Positions 1 through 6,891 are shown, numbered from the stretch's first letter. The stretch: 23,775 bases of DNA from an uncultured Atopobium sp. (GCA_938036925.1 CALHVU010000024.1:1-23775), one strand, 5' to 3'. The notes: a model not told the origin generated them from the letters alone. Numbers and translations: made by a program.

Positions 1-227
1 AATTTACCTATAGTTAAATCTTTTATATGACGCTATTCATTTTCTAGCATATTAGATGAAGTTTATGCATAGAGATGCATATCGGGTAGTGCGACCACCT
101 AGCTGCCTAGCTATCTTGATTAAGAACATGTCGATTCTTCGGCAGAACCTACCAAAGCTGCACTATTTTGCGCGCCAAACGCAAAAGCCGACGCTAACAC
201 GCTGCAGAATCATAATCACCTGCATAT
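1..227. other. Non-coding stretch at the left edge
   Basis: I see no credible gene here. The stretch is AT-rich at the left and holds a short inverted repeat at 64-81 (TATGCAT, 4-nt gap, ATGCATA) and a repeated CTAGCT-like run near 109-121. It lies downstream of the minus-strand flavoprotein gene, after the palindrome at 228-271, so it may belong to the promoter region of a gene beyond the window. Nothing in it can be assigned. Confidence 0.5.
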
Positions 228-271
228 GAACTGCCTCCCATTTCTTATGTCCAAGAAATAGGAGGCAGTTC
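228..271 (-). repeat. Long palindromic 3' element, copy 1 (GGACAT loop)
   Basis: Two 19-nt arms (GAACTGCCTCCCATTTCTT and AAGAAATAGGAGGCAGTTC) differ at one position and enclose a 6-nt loop. It starts 50 bp after the stop of the minus-strand flavoprotein gene. Read in that gene's sense the loop is GGACAT. There is no T tract after the stem, so it is not a typical intrinsic terminator. Near-identical sequence recurs at 4104-4142 and partly at 23735-23768, both also in the sense orientation of the gene just upstream. It may be a terminator-like or mRNA 3'-end element. Confidence 0.8.
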
Positions 272-321
272 AGTACTAGCTCTCTTTTGACGTGTAGGTG
301 TTTTGTAGTGGATTGAGCTGC

Positions 322-2010
322 TTACTTTCCGCTTGCCATCTTAGCTGGATACCACTTTTGGAACCATGCTGTAAACAAGCCCATTCCAATAGGAACCAGG
401 TTGTTCACGACAACCAAAATACCGCCCACTCCATTGTGAACTGCAAACCAGCTCCAGATGGCAGTTAAAACGTACATAGCACCCCAACATGCAGCCAAAA
501 TATAATTCGTCTTCATGAACAGCGGATTGTTGTAAGCGCTATCTCCACCATAGCTGTACTTAACGTAAGCAGCGCAGAGTGGTTCTTTGGTAAGGCACGA
601 AGCCAACCACATAAGGCCAAAAGCCAGGTAACCCAAATTGACAATTAGGTTACTGTCGCCATTTCCGCTCATAAAAACGCCCGCAGACAATGCTCCGACC
701 AGGGCAAATGAGATTCTGTCCCAGATGGTGAACTTAAAGTTCCTCATAATAAGCGGCATTAAAGCAGTAACAAGCAGCACAATCATGGCGCCAACCTGAG
801 AATCAAACGATGTTGCAGTCCAGAAGGTAATCCAAGGGAGCAGCATTGTAATCATCTGAGGGTTTTTCTGCGTGTTGCCCGCTTCTTCAAGCGGCGCATT
901 CTGCGTATTTCCAGCTGAACTACCAGGAGTTGGGCCAAAATACTTGTCCCAGTCAATCATGAAGGAGAAGTCGCCCTCAACGGTATACAGGTGCTTGCCC
1001 AGTGCCTCTGGTCCGCTTATCTCGCCCCTAGAAATGGACTGCCAGACCTCAAACGGAGTGTTGAGCTTTGTGGTGGTAGTAAGACTGCCATCAGTAAAGA
1101 CTTTACTGCCATCTTTACCCAGCAAAATCTGATAGCTACGACCAAGGTCGGTATAGTTCATCTCAAGAACGCGATCTTTGCCGTCGTAAGCCGCTTTGTC
1201 GTATAAAGCCGCCATCTGGGAGGTGAAGATATGGTCGAAAGGCACCTGCTCAACGGGTTTCTCGCCAGCATTTTTGCCTTCTTGAGCGCTTGTATCGCGA
1301 GAAATTCCCCAGCTTGCATCCGCCATCTGCTCAAACATCTCTTTTGGATACAGCAAAACTTTAAGCTCGGCCCTTGTCTGGTTAGAAATGCCGCCCTGCG
1401 CATACTCAGTACCAGCCTTTTTGACAAGCGCAAGGTACTGGTCGGTGCGTGCAGAAAGCTCCTTTACGCGGAAGAGCTCGCCTTGACCGCAGAAAATGCT
1501 CTCGTAATTGCCCTGACCAAGAATGTGGTCAAACATCTTGGTAACGCTATCGTAGTTGCCCTCTGACGAATAGAATCCGCAGGTAGAGATAAGAACGTGC
1601 TTCTTGCCAGACATGTCATAGCGAGACTCATGAGCACCGCTTCCATATCCCCTGTTTGCGTCGCTCATGAAGGGCAGACTCATGGGGAGCTGGCGATCAA
1701 TGAGGTTCTTCAGCAGTCCAGGCACGTTGAAGTAGTAGAGCGGAAAACTCCAAATAACCAGGTCAGCCCAGAGCTGCTTTTGGATGACGTCTTCTTCATC
1801 GTCCGACATAATGCACTTGCCAGGCGTGTTTTTCCAGCAGTGAAAGCAACCCTTGCATGGCTTGATGTCCATAGTGGCAACGTTGAGTTGCTCAACAGTC
1901 ACGTCTTCATAGGCGTGCTGCTCAGAGATACCCTCAACGAAGCTCTTAGCAAGTCGCAGAGAATTGCTGGCCTTGCCCTTGGGGCTGCCGTTAATGAGCA
2001 GAATGTTCAT
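322..2010 (-). CDS. Iron-sulfur flavoprotein-like / SCP2-like / membrane fusion protein
   Basis: A 562-residue protein with three parts. Residues 1 to about 200 are a flavodoxin-like, NAD(P)H-dependent FMN reductase fold: the start MNILLINGSPKGKASNS fits the FMN phosphate loop. Cysteines 52, 55, 58 and 66 give the C-x2-C-x2-C-x7-C pattern known from archaeal iron-sulfur flavoproteins, so a [4Fe-4S] cluster is possible. Residues about 255-360 resemble an SCP2 sterol-carrier-like domain (moderate recognition only). After a Gln/Asn/Pro-rich linker, residues about 385-550 form five or six hydrophobic segments. ATG start; the first 20 bp overlap the padR gene upstream, so the two are cotranscribed and PadR probably controls it. 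Likely role: membrane-bound redox enzyme acting on a hydrophobic or quinone-like substrate. The substrate is unknown. Confidence 0.8.
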   Translation of the reverse strand: MNILLINGSPKGKASNSLRLAKSFVEGISEQHAYEDVTVEQLNVATMDIKPCKGCFHCWKNTPGKCIMSDDEEDVIQKQLWADLVIWSFPLYYFNVPGLLKNLIDRQLPMSLPFMSDANRGYGSGAHESRYDMSGKKHVLISTCGFYSSEGNYDSVTKMFDHILGQGNYESIFCGQGELFRVKELSARTDQYLALVKKAGTEYAQGGISNQTRAELKVLLYPKEMFEQMADASWGISRDTSAQEGKNAGEKPVEQVPFDHIFTSQMAALYDKAAYDGKDRVLEMNYTDLGRSYQILLGKDGSKVFTDGSLTTTTKLNTPFEVWQSISRGEISGPEALGKHLYTVEGDFSFMIDWDKYFGPTPGSSAGNTQNAPLEEAGNTQKNPQMITMLLPWITFWTATSFDSQVGAMIVLLVTALMPLIMRNFKFTIWDRISFALVGALSAGVFMSGNGDSNLIVNLGYLAFGLMWLASCLTKEPLCAAYVKYSYGGDSAYNNPLFMKTNYILAACWGAMYVLTAIWSWFAVHNGVGGILVVVNNLVPIGMGLFTAWFQKWYPAKMASGK

Positions 2011-2572
2011 GATGCGCCTCCAGCTCCTTCATGCACTTCTCGCTCCATGCCCTAAGCATTTCCTCGTGCATCTTGCCGTACTCGATAGTAAATTGCCAGA
2101 ACAACGCCTTCTCTGGGTCACCCATTTGCGCTGCGTAAGCGGCCACCGCGCCAGCTGCTAGCTCACTTCCACCAGGAAACGATGAGGCGTTATCTGCGAT
2201 TCGTTTAAAGAACGCAAGGTTTTCCTCGTAGGTGCACTCACCCCTAAAGAACGTCTGCATCAAAAGCGGAATGCGCAGTACCGAGGACTGGGAGTCTTCC
2301 CTCAGCCACCTCTGCAACTCTTCTTTACCGGCTTCAGTTATCGAGAAAACCTTTTTATCCGGCTTTCCTTTTTGAGCAACGAGCGTTGAGGTAACCCAGC
2401 CGTCCTTTTCTAGCGACTGCAGCTCTCTATAAATCTGACTTGTCTGGGCGGTCCAGAAGTAATTAAGCGACTGTTGAAAGATGGTTTTAATCTCGTAACC
2501 GGACATATCCCCATAATTCAAGAGACCAAGAATTCCCTGCTTAAGCAAATCTCTCATCTCCTTATATTCCAC
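1991..2572 (-). CDS. PadR-family transcriptional regulator
   Basis: Cytoplasmic DNA-binding repressor of the PadR family. The N-terminal winged helix is clear (LKQGILGLLNYGDMSGYEI, then a recognition region with IYRELQSLEKDGWV and the wing KKVFSITEAGKEEL). The C-terminal half is the helical dimerisation region of the longer PadR class. The GTG start at 2572 has no Shine-Dalgarno. An AAGGAG lies at 2563-2558, so the TTG at 2548, nine nt after it, giving MLKQGILGLL as in many PadR proteins, is a better candidate; ATG 2557 abuts the AAGGAG. The gene overlaps the flavoprotein gene by 20 bp and is preceded by two palindromic operators, which indicates autoregulation of a two-gene operon, probably responding to a compound that the flavoprotein handles. 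Confidence 0.9.
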   Translation of the reverse strand: MEYKEMRDLLKQGILGLLNYGDMSGYEIKTIFQQSLNYFWTAQTSQIYRELQSLEKDGWVTSTLVAQKGKPDKKVFSITEAGKEELQRWLREDSQSSVLRIPLLMQTFFRGECTYEENLAFFKRIADNASSFPGGSELAAGAVAAYAAQMGDPEKALFWQFTIEYGKMHEEMLRAWSEKCMKELEAHHEHSAH

Positions 2573-2583
2573 TTGTTGAATAT
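2564..2583. promoter_or_regulatory. Palindromic operator 1 (PadR-like)
   Basis: ATATTCCACTTGTTGAATAT: arms ATATTCCAC and GTTGAATAT around TT, one mismatch. It covers the start of the transcript and the first codons of the longest padR reading. It shares the core TTCCACTTGT with the operator at 2600-2613. Confidence 0.65.
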
Positions 2584-2592
2584 CTTATAACG

Positions 2593-2621
2593 ATAGTAGT
2601 TCCACTTGTGGAATATGTCAA
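2593..2621 (-). promoter_or_regulatory. padR operon promoter
   Basis: On the minus strand a perfect -35 TTGACA (2621-2616) is followed after 17 bp by a -10 TACTAT (2598-2593). Transcription would start near 2586 and read padR and the flavoprotein gene. The second PadR-like operator lies between the two hexamers. Confidence 0.7.
2600..2613. promoter_or_regulatory. Palindromic operator 2 (PadR-like)
   Basis: TTCCACTTGTGGAA: perfect 6-bp arms around TT, between the -35 and -10 hexamers of the padR promoter. It is exactly 33 bp (about three helical turns) from the same core in operator 1, so two bound dimers would lie on the same face of the DNA. Confidence 0.65.
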
Positions 2622-2693
2622 CGAGAAATTCTAAAAACTTTGATTACTTTCTATTTGCAATCACAACTACCCGCCACGGACGTGAAGATTATG

Positions 2694-2723
2694 GTGTCAA
2701 AAGTAGTTCACATGCGATATACT
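2694..2723 (+). promoter_or_regulatory. abiE promoter, probably giving a leaderless mRNA
   Basis: GTGTCA (2694-2699), an 18-bp spacer and TATACT (2718-2723). The A of the abiEi ATG at 2730 lies seven bases after the -10, where transcription would normally start. With no Shine-Dalgarno before the ATG, this points to a leaderless transcript, which is common in Actinobacteria. Confidence 0.5.
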
Positions 2724-2729
2724 TTTGCC

Positions 2730-3254
2730 ATGGCAATTATCGACGACATATACGCAAACGTGGACGACTTCGGACTCGTCACCTCCGCCGAGGCGAAGGA
2801 GTTCGGCATCCCCAACACCGAGCTCGTCCAGCAGGAGCGGCGCGGTAAGCTCGTGCGTGTCGCCCGGGGCGTCTACAGAATGCCCGTCTGGCCCCATCAA
2901 GAGGCCGCCCCCTACGCCATCGCGGTGAAGGCCGCGGGCGAGGAGGCCTACCTCTGGGGCGAGTCCGTCGTGGCGCTGCTGGGCCTCACCCCCACTGACC
3001 CCACCCGCATCTGGGTCGCCTCCCCAAGGAGGATTAGGCGCGACGTCGGCCAGGGCGTCACCGTGCTGGGCATGCGCCAGGGAGAGAGCACCGCGTACTA
3101 CGAGGGCGTACGCTGCCAGCGCGCGGCCGATGCCATCCGCGCCGCCGCGCCGAGACTCGGGCGCGAGCGGGCGCACGAGGCCGCGGAGACGGCCCAGCAC
3201 GAGGGGTACATAACCAGCGGGGAGATGGACGACCTGAGGGAGGAGCTCTCATGA
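2730..3254 (+). CDS. abiEi: AbiEi-type antitoxin / transcriptional repressor
   Basis: A 174-residue protein resembling the AbiEi antitoxin of type IV toxin-antitoxin systems. Residues about 10-55 form a winged-helix domain of the AbiEi_4 kind (FGLVTSAEAKEFGIPNTELVQQERRGKLVRVARGVYR is the recognisable region, split here by description), followed by a region with AYLWGESVVALLGL and a charged C-terminus. In the family this protein represses its own operon and counteracts AbiEii without binding it. I chose ATG 2730 because it lies at the predicted transcription start; ATG 2712 or upstream starts have no ribosome site either. The stop overlaps the toxin start (ATGA at 3251). Base composition is far more GC-rich than that of genes on either side, which indicates recent transfer. 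Confidence 0.85.
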   Translation: MAIIDDIYANVDDFGLVTSAEAKEFGIPNTELVQQERRGKLVRVARGVYRMPVWPHQEAAPYAIAVKAAGEEAYLWGESVVALLGLTPTDPTRIWVASPRRIRRDVGQGVTVLGMRQGESTAYYEGVRCQRAADAIRAAAPRLGRERAHEAAETAQHEGYITSGEMDDLREELS

Positions 3255-4075
3255 CCACGAAGAGGCCAAACAGCATGCGCCACCTCGACGACGCGATCCG
3301 CAGGGAGTGCGGGGGCAACCAAGCCGCCTACGTGAGGCTGCGCACGCTCATGGCCAACGCCGTCGTCGCAGGGATGCTGCCCGACGGGGTCGTGAAGGGA
3401 GGGAGCGCCATCAAGATGCGCTACGGCAACGCCCGGACGCGCTACACCACCGACCTCGACACCGCGACCGCCACCGACCCCGCCGCCTACGCCGATCTCC
3501 TCGGAGCGGCACTTGCCCGCGGCTGGGAGGGCTTCACGGGGCGGGTCGTCCCCAGGGAGCCCGCGCACCCGAAGGACGTGCCGGAGGAGTACGTCATGCG
3601 GCCTTTCGACGTAAGGCTCTCCTACCTCGGCAAGCCGTGGTGCACAGTCCCGCTCGAGGTGGGACACGACGAGATAGGCGACGCCGACGCAGCGGACTGG
3701 ATCGACCTCGAGGACGCGGACGCGGCGTTCGCAGCGCTCGGCCTCCCCAGCCCGGGGAGGGCGCCACTCATGCCGCTGGAGCACCAAGTGGCCCAGAAGC
3801 TGCACGCCGTCACCGGGACGGGCGACAGGGTGCGCGACCTCGTCGACCTACAGGTTATGTTCTCGAACAGCGACATAGACCTCGCTGCGACGAAGCGCAC
3901 GTGCGAGAGGCTCTTTGCCTACAGGCAGAGGCAGGCCTGGCCGCCGACGGTCGAGGCTCGCGAGGGGTGGGATGAGCAGTACCAGGCGCTCGCCGAAGGC
4001 ATGGTGGTCATCCAGGACGTCGGCGAGGCGATCGAGTGGGCCAACGCGCTCATCTCGCGGATCGCCACGGCGTAG
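3251..4075 (+). CDS. abiEii: AbiEii-type nucleotidyltransferase toxin
   Basis: A 274-residue toxin of the AbiEii/MenT nucleotidyltransferase family. Visible motifs: GGS at residues 50-52, the metal-binding pair D68-x-D70 (YTTDLDTA), K183 in HQVAQKLHAV and RDLVDL at 195-200, all as expected for the family. Such proteins transfer nucleotides to RNA acceptors such as tRNA and arrest growth; in several hosts they abort phage infection. The gene starts inside the antitoxin stop codon, so the two are translationally coupled. Length is usual for the family. GC-rich codon use matches abiEi, not the flanking genes. All catalytic motifs are present, so it should be active. The exact target is unknown. 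Confidence 0.9.
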   Translation: MTTKRPNSMRHLDDAIRRECGGNQAAYVRLRTLMANAVVAGMLPDGVVKGGSAIKMRYGNARTRYTTDLDTATATDPAAYADLLGAALARGWEGFTGRVVPREPAHPKDVPEEYVMRPFDVRLSYLGKPWCTVPLEVGHDEIGDADAADWIDLEDADAAFAALGLPSPGRAPLMPLEHQVAQKLHAVTGTGDRVRDLVDLQVMFSNSDIDLAATKRTCERLFAYRQRQAWPPTVEAREGWDEQYQALAEGMVVIQDVGEAIEWANALISRIATA

Positions 4076-4103
4076 TCCCACGGCGGCCGCAGACCCGCAT
4101 CGT

Positions 4104-4142
4104 GAACTGCCTCCCCTTTCTTGGACATAAGAAATGGGAGGT
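4104..4142 (+). repeat. Palindromic 3' element, copy 2 (GGACAT loop)
   Basis: GAACTGCCTCCCCTTTCTT, loop GGACAT, then AAGAAATGGGAGG. It begins 28 bp after the abiEii stop, on the same strand. A 25-nt stretch (4118-4142) is identical to the sense strand of copy 1. Here the last arm bases CAGTTC are replaced by TTTTATGTTTT, which could act as a terminator tail. Confidence 0.8.
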
Positions 4143-4185
4143 TTTATGTTTTGCGCGCTTCCCGCACTCAACAGGCTAAAGCCTC

Positions 4186-4218
4186 GAAAAAAAGACTCTG
4201 CCATTTCTGGCAGAGTCC
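4186..4218 (-). terminator. Intrinsic terminator of the MBL-fold gene
   Basis: Perfect 9-bp stem GACTCTGCC/GGCAGAGTC (4194-4217) with a 6-nt loop. On the minus strand it is followed by seven T. It lies 39 bp after the stop of the gene at 4257-5123, and separates that gene from the convergent abiE operon. Confidence 0.85.
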
Positions 4219-4256
4219 TAACATGCGATTATCGTATGTTTTTCAGTGTCCCAGCA

Positions 4257-5123
4257 TTACCTATTACAGGGCAGAAGCGGCGTGCTAACTGCACTTTCAC
4301 GAGTATCATCGCGCTCATCATATGCATCGTAAGGAGCTTTGGGGTCATGAACTTTGACAGGTTTGTTGACGTTGCATACTTCGTCAGTATGGGCGAAGGC
4401 AAAGTTGATGTCATCTGCCCAACCTGTATGGCCGGTGATAATCTTGGGGTTAAGTCTGCGCTGGCGTAGAATTCCCTCTAGCTTTGCAAGCGATTCAACA
4501 GCAAGTTTATTGTCTTCTGCAAGCTTGTTGATAAAGCTATAACCGCCGTCAGCACCAAACCAAATGGTATCTGCGGAGAATACATACTCGTCATCAATCA
4601 GGTACACAACGTGTCCCCAGGTATGACCAGGGACTAGGATAGTTTCAATTTTTATGCCGTCGATTTCAAATACTTCCCCATCGTGTAGAAGTGTCTTTTT
4701 ATTTGGAATGTTTACCTTTGGTAGCTTGAACCAGCCATTCATTACACGGCGACGGACTTCTCCTGTTAAATACCTATTTTCAACATCGCCAATATAAACC
4801 TGCGCGTGGCTAAAGAGTTGGTCGCTATCCGCCTCAATTGCGCCAATGTGATCAGTATCCAGGTGAGTTATCAAGATGTGCTTGATCTCTTTAGGGTCAA
4901 TTCCCAGCCATTCCATCTTTTCTTGCAGGCGATCGTAGCTGTATCCTGCGTCAATCATGATGGTAGTGTTGCCTTTAGTGTAGAAGAAAATATTGGCTAC
5001 ATACTCGCGCACACATCTCACGTGCTCATCAATGGCGCCTGTATTAAGGGGCTTGAATATTTCTTTGCCGCGATACACCCACGACATCAGTACTTTTTGA
5101 AACTTAGAAGCGCTCTTTGACAT
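4257..5123 (-). CDS. Metallo-beta-lactamase-fold hydrolase
   Basis: A 288-residue soluble protein of the MBL-fold superfamily, closest in feel to lactonase/glyoxalase II-like members. The metal motif is H87-L-D89-T-D91-H92, so the second position of the usual HxHxDH is aspartate, as in some subfamilies. Further ligands are H167 (VPGHTWGH), D185 (FSADT) and H233 (ITGHTGW). Two-metal hydrolysis of a thioester, lactone or phosphoester is possible; the substrate cannot be read from the sequence. ATG start with GAGG about 9 nt upstream. It stands alone, with its own terminator on one side and the ssrA terminator on the other. Confidence 0.85.
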   Translation of the reverse strand: MSKSASKFQKVLMSWVYRGKEIFKPLNTGAIDEHVRCVREYVANIFFYTKGNTTIMIDAGYSYDRLQEKMEWLGIDPKEIKHILITHLDTDHIGAIEADSDQLFSHAQVYIGDVENRYLTGEVRRRVMNGWFKLPKVNIPNKKTLLHDGEVFEIDGIKIETILVPGHTWGHVVYLIDDEYVFSADTIWFGADGGYSFINKLAEDNKLAVESLAKLEGILRQRRLNPKIITGHTGWADDINFAFAHTDEVCNVNKPVKVHDPKAPYDAYDERDDTRESAVSTPLLPCNR

Positions 5124-5346
5124 TGCTTCGCCTCGATTCTGTTTTCAATCCACAGTGACACACGACTTGAAAAGCAATCCTCTAATCCGGCAGATCATAC
5201 GTACAGAAAATGGCATCTGAACTTGCCTTTTAACTTTTGTTAGATTTTGCTAACTAAATATTACCCCTCTACCGTCTGCAATCTTTGATTTTCCGATGAA
5301 CGGGTAAAAGCTAGACGCCAACGCAAAAATAGGTCCTAAACAGCAA
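5124..5346. other. Intergenic region upstream of the MBL-fold gene
   Basis: No gene is seen. It should hold the promoter of the MBL-fold gene. The only structure is an inverted repeat, GTTAGATTTTGCTAAC at 5239-5254 (5-bp arms), which could be an operator. Confidence 0.4.
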
Positions 5347-5379
5347 AAGCCGCACTCCAAATAAATCGGAGTGCGGCTT
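5347..5379 (-). terminator. Terminator downstream of ssrA
   Basis: Perfect 12-bp stem: AAGCCGCACTCC and GGAGTGCGGCTT around a 9-nt AT-rich loop. On the minus strand the stem runs into TTTTG. It lies about 90 bp after the tmRNA 3' end. Confidence 0.8.
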
Positions 5380-5467
5380 AAATTGCAAATATGCAACATA
5401 CCGTTGCATACAAATGAAAGTACTCATGAATCACGGGGTTTCTCGACATTCAAGAGTAACGAATGTA

Positions 5468-5835
5468 TGGTGGAGGTGCGGAGAATCGAACTCCGGTCCA
5501 AAGCAAATCCTAGGCAGGTGTCTCCAAGCTCAGTTACTAATTAAATCTCAAGTACCGCACACTTAGTAACAGGCGTTTGGTGCTCCAGTTGGTTCAATCT
5601 TTTTGTAAGGCATACCAACTACGTCCTTACAAGCATCTCCCTAAAATGACGTCACCCTGAGAACAGGAGAAAATCCCAGTTAGACGCGCTGAACTAAATT
5701 AAGCAGCGAGAGCCATACGAGGCTCAAAAGTAAGAGTGTTGTCAATTCAATTTGACGTTACCCCTGTTTTACGTGGCGAGGAGACCACGGCTTGCTGCCC
5801 ACCGCAAACTCACCTTGTCGAATCCAGTCACCCCC
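5468..5835 (-). ncRNA. ssrA: Transfer-messenger RNA (tmRNA)
   Basis: One-piece tmRNA of about 368 nt. The 5' end GGGGGTGACTGGATTCGAC and the 3' end with a T-arm GGTTCGATTCTCCGCACC-like sequence and encoded CCA are typical; GGGGGTG pairs with CACCTCC as the acceptor stem (one G-U). With alanyl charging and SmpB it frees stalled ribosomes. The tag frame ends in ALAA-TAA: codons 5743 to 5702 read DNTLTFEPRMALAA, stop at 5701-5699. An in-frame TGA lies two codons before this, so the resume codon is GAC or the ATT before it; neither is the usual Ala or Gly codon. smpB and rnr are within 5 kb. Confidence 0.97.
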
Positions 5836-5923
5836 AAATAATGAGAGAAACTGCCACCATGCAGTTTTCAATGTTCCTGAATTGCGTGCACGTGTGTCAC
5901 CGCCTGCAATTCAAAGTGTAGAG

Positions 5924-5953
5924 AGTATACCCCATGAACTGCCATTCTTTCAA
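5924..5953 (-). promoter_or_regulatory. ssrA promoter
   Basis: On the minus strand: -35 TTGAAA (5953-5948), 18-bp spacer, -10 TATACT (5929-5924). Predicted start near 5917 leaves about 80 nt to be removed from the mature 5' end at 5835, normally by RNase P. That leader carries a small hairpin, AACTGC/GCAGTT, at 5849-5866. Confidence 0.7.
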
Positions 5954-6026
5954 AAAAGATATGACTATTTTGGGAACGGCTTGCTTTGCAGATTACTTTA
6001 CGGCTTTTTGCGACTTACTTTACGGC

Positions 6027-6719
6027 TTACTTTGCGGACTTACCGTGAGCTTCTAGAACTTGTTTCTCGCGATCAATAAACATGACCAGAATAACCACGA
6101 GAAGCGCCGCAGGTGAGAGCCAAATCATGTGAGTGCCCATCAGCGGAATAAACAAGTTGCCCACTACCGCACCAGCTACAAAGCAGAAAATAGTTCCAAA
6201 ATAGAGCAGCGAGGTCTCAATGTGAACAGGCTCGTGCGTATGCATATATGCGGCTATTTCTTGCGTTCCGCCACGAAGATTACCAATGCACATGGTTGTG
6301 GCAAACGCGTGCCCGTGGAGCTTTCTAAACGCCTGGACTTGAATACCACACGCAAGTGACGTCAAGCTGTTTGCCAGCAGGTTCATGTCTGTTGGAAGCA
6401 GAGAGACAATGCTCAGGAGCACAATCTCTACGATAACCGCAAGCTGCCTCCAGTGCAGATGTTCTTCTCGCGCAATGGCTCGAATGGCATACGAAACCGC
6501 AATACCAATAGCAAAAGCCAAAACTGGTAGAGCGTATTTGAGGCACTTTTCAAACGATCCGCTGGTCAGATTTACGCCCAAAAGCAGCAAGTTTCCGGTC
6601 TGAGCGTTGGCAAAAACACCGCCGCGTACCAGGTAGGAATAGGCGTCCATAACTCCGCCCGAAAAGGCCAAAAACGCAGCAACTTCCACCGAATCTGACA
6701 TTTGTAGTGCGTGCTTCAA
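6027..6719 (-). CDS. DUF1275 (YoaK-like) membrane protein
   Basis: Multi-pass membrane protein of the YoaK/DUF1275 family. The family signature is near the N-terminus (FSGGVMDAYSYLVRGGVFANAQTGN, split: FSGGVMDAYSYL then GGVFANAQTGN) and six or so hydrophobic segments follow. Family function is unknown. I prefer the TTG at 6719 (GGAG five nt upstream, 230 residues) to the GTG at 6761, which lies only 14 bp from a terminator and has no ribosome site. ATG 6701 is another option. No partner genes explain its role here; the adjacent ssrA and rubredoxin genes have their own signals. Confidence 0.85.
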   Translation of the reverse strand: MKHALQMSDSVEVAAFLAFSGGVMDAYSYLVRGGVFANAQTGNLLLLGVNLTSGSFEKCLKYALPVLAFAIGIAVSYAIRAIAREEHLHWRQLAVIVEIVLLSIVSLLPTDMNLLANSLTSLACGIQVQAFRKLHGHAFATTMCIGNLRGGTQEIAAYMHTHEPVHIETSLLYFGTIFCFVAGAVVGNLFIPLMGTHMIWLSPAALLVVILVMFIDREKQVLEAHGKSAK

Positions 6720-6774
6720 AACTACTCCAACCAAAATGCGCACATCAACGACACATATCACGCAGACGTATACG

Positions 6775-6808
6775 AAAAGCGATGCAGGTTAAATCCTACA
6801 TCGCTTTT
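6775..6808 (-). terminator. Bidirectional terminator after the rubredoxin gene
   Basis: AAAAGCGATGCAGG and CCTACATCGCTTTT form a 14-bp stem with one mismatch and a 6-nt loop. T runs follow on either strand. It lies about 83 bp after the rubredoxin stop. Confidence 0.8.
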
Positions 6809-6891
6809 ACGATTTTGTTTGGGTGATCATCAAAGAGGTTACCAACGTGCAATCTTGCGCGGATAACCCGTCTGACTAATTTGTGGGGAGT

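Noticed and set aside
3098..3805. A 235-codon frame opposite abiEi/abiEii
   Set aside because: GC-rich DNA leaves long antisense frames open by chance; the plus-strand pair has motifs and ATGA coupling.
272..4103. The inverted palindrome copies at 228-271 and 4104-4142 as ends of a transposon
   Set aside because: There is no transposase between them, no target duplication is visible, and a third copy at the right edge follows another gene in the same sense, which fits a 3' element better.
5935..5952. GAACTGCCATTCTTT in the ssrA promoter as a fourth palindrome copy
   Set aside because: Only the first eight bases match well, there is no second arm or GGACA loop, and the position is upstream of a gene rather than 3' of one.
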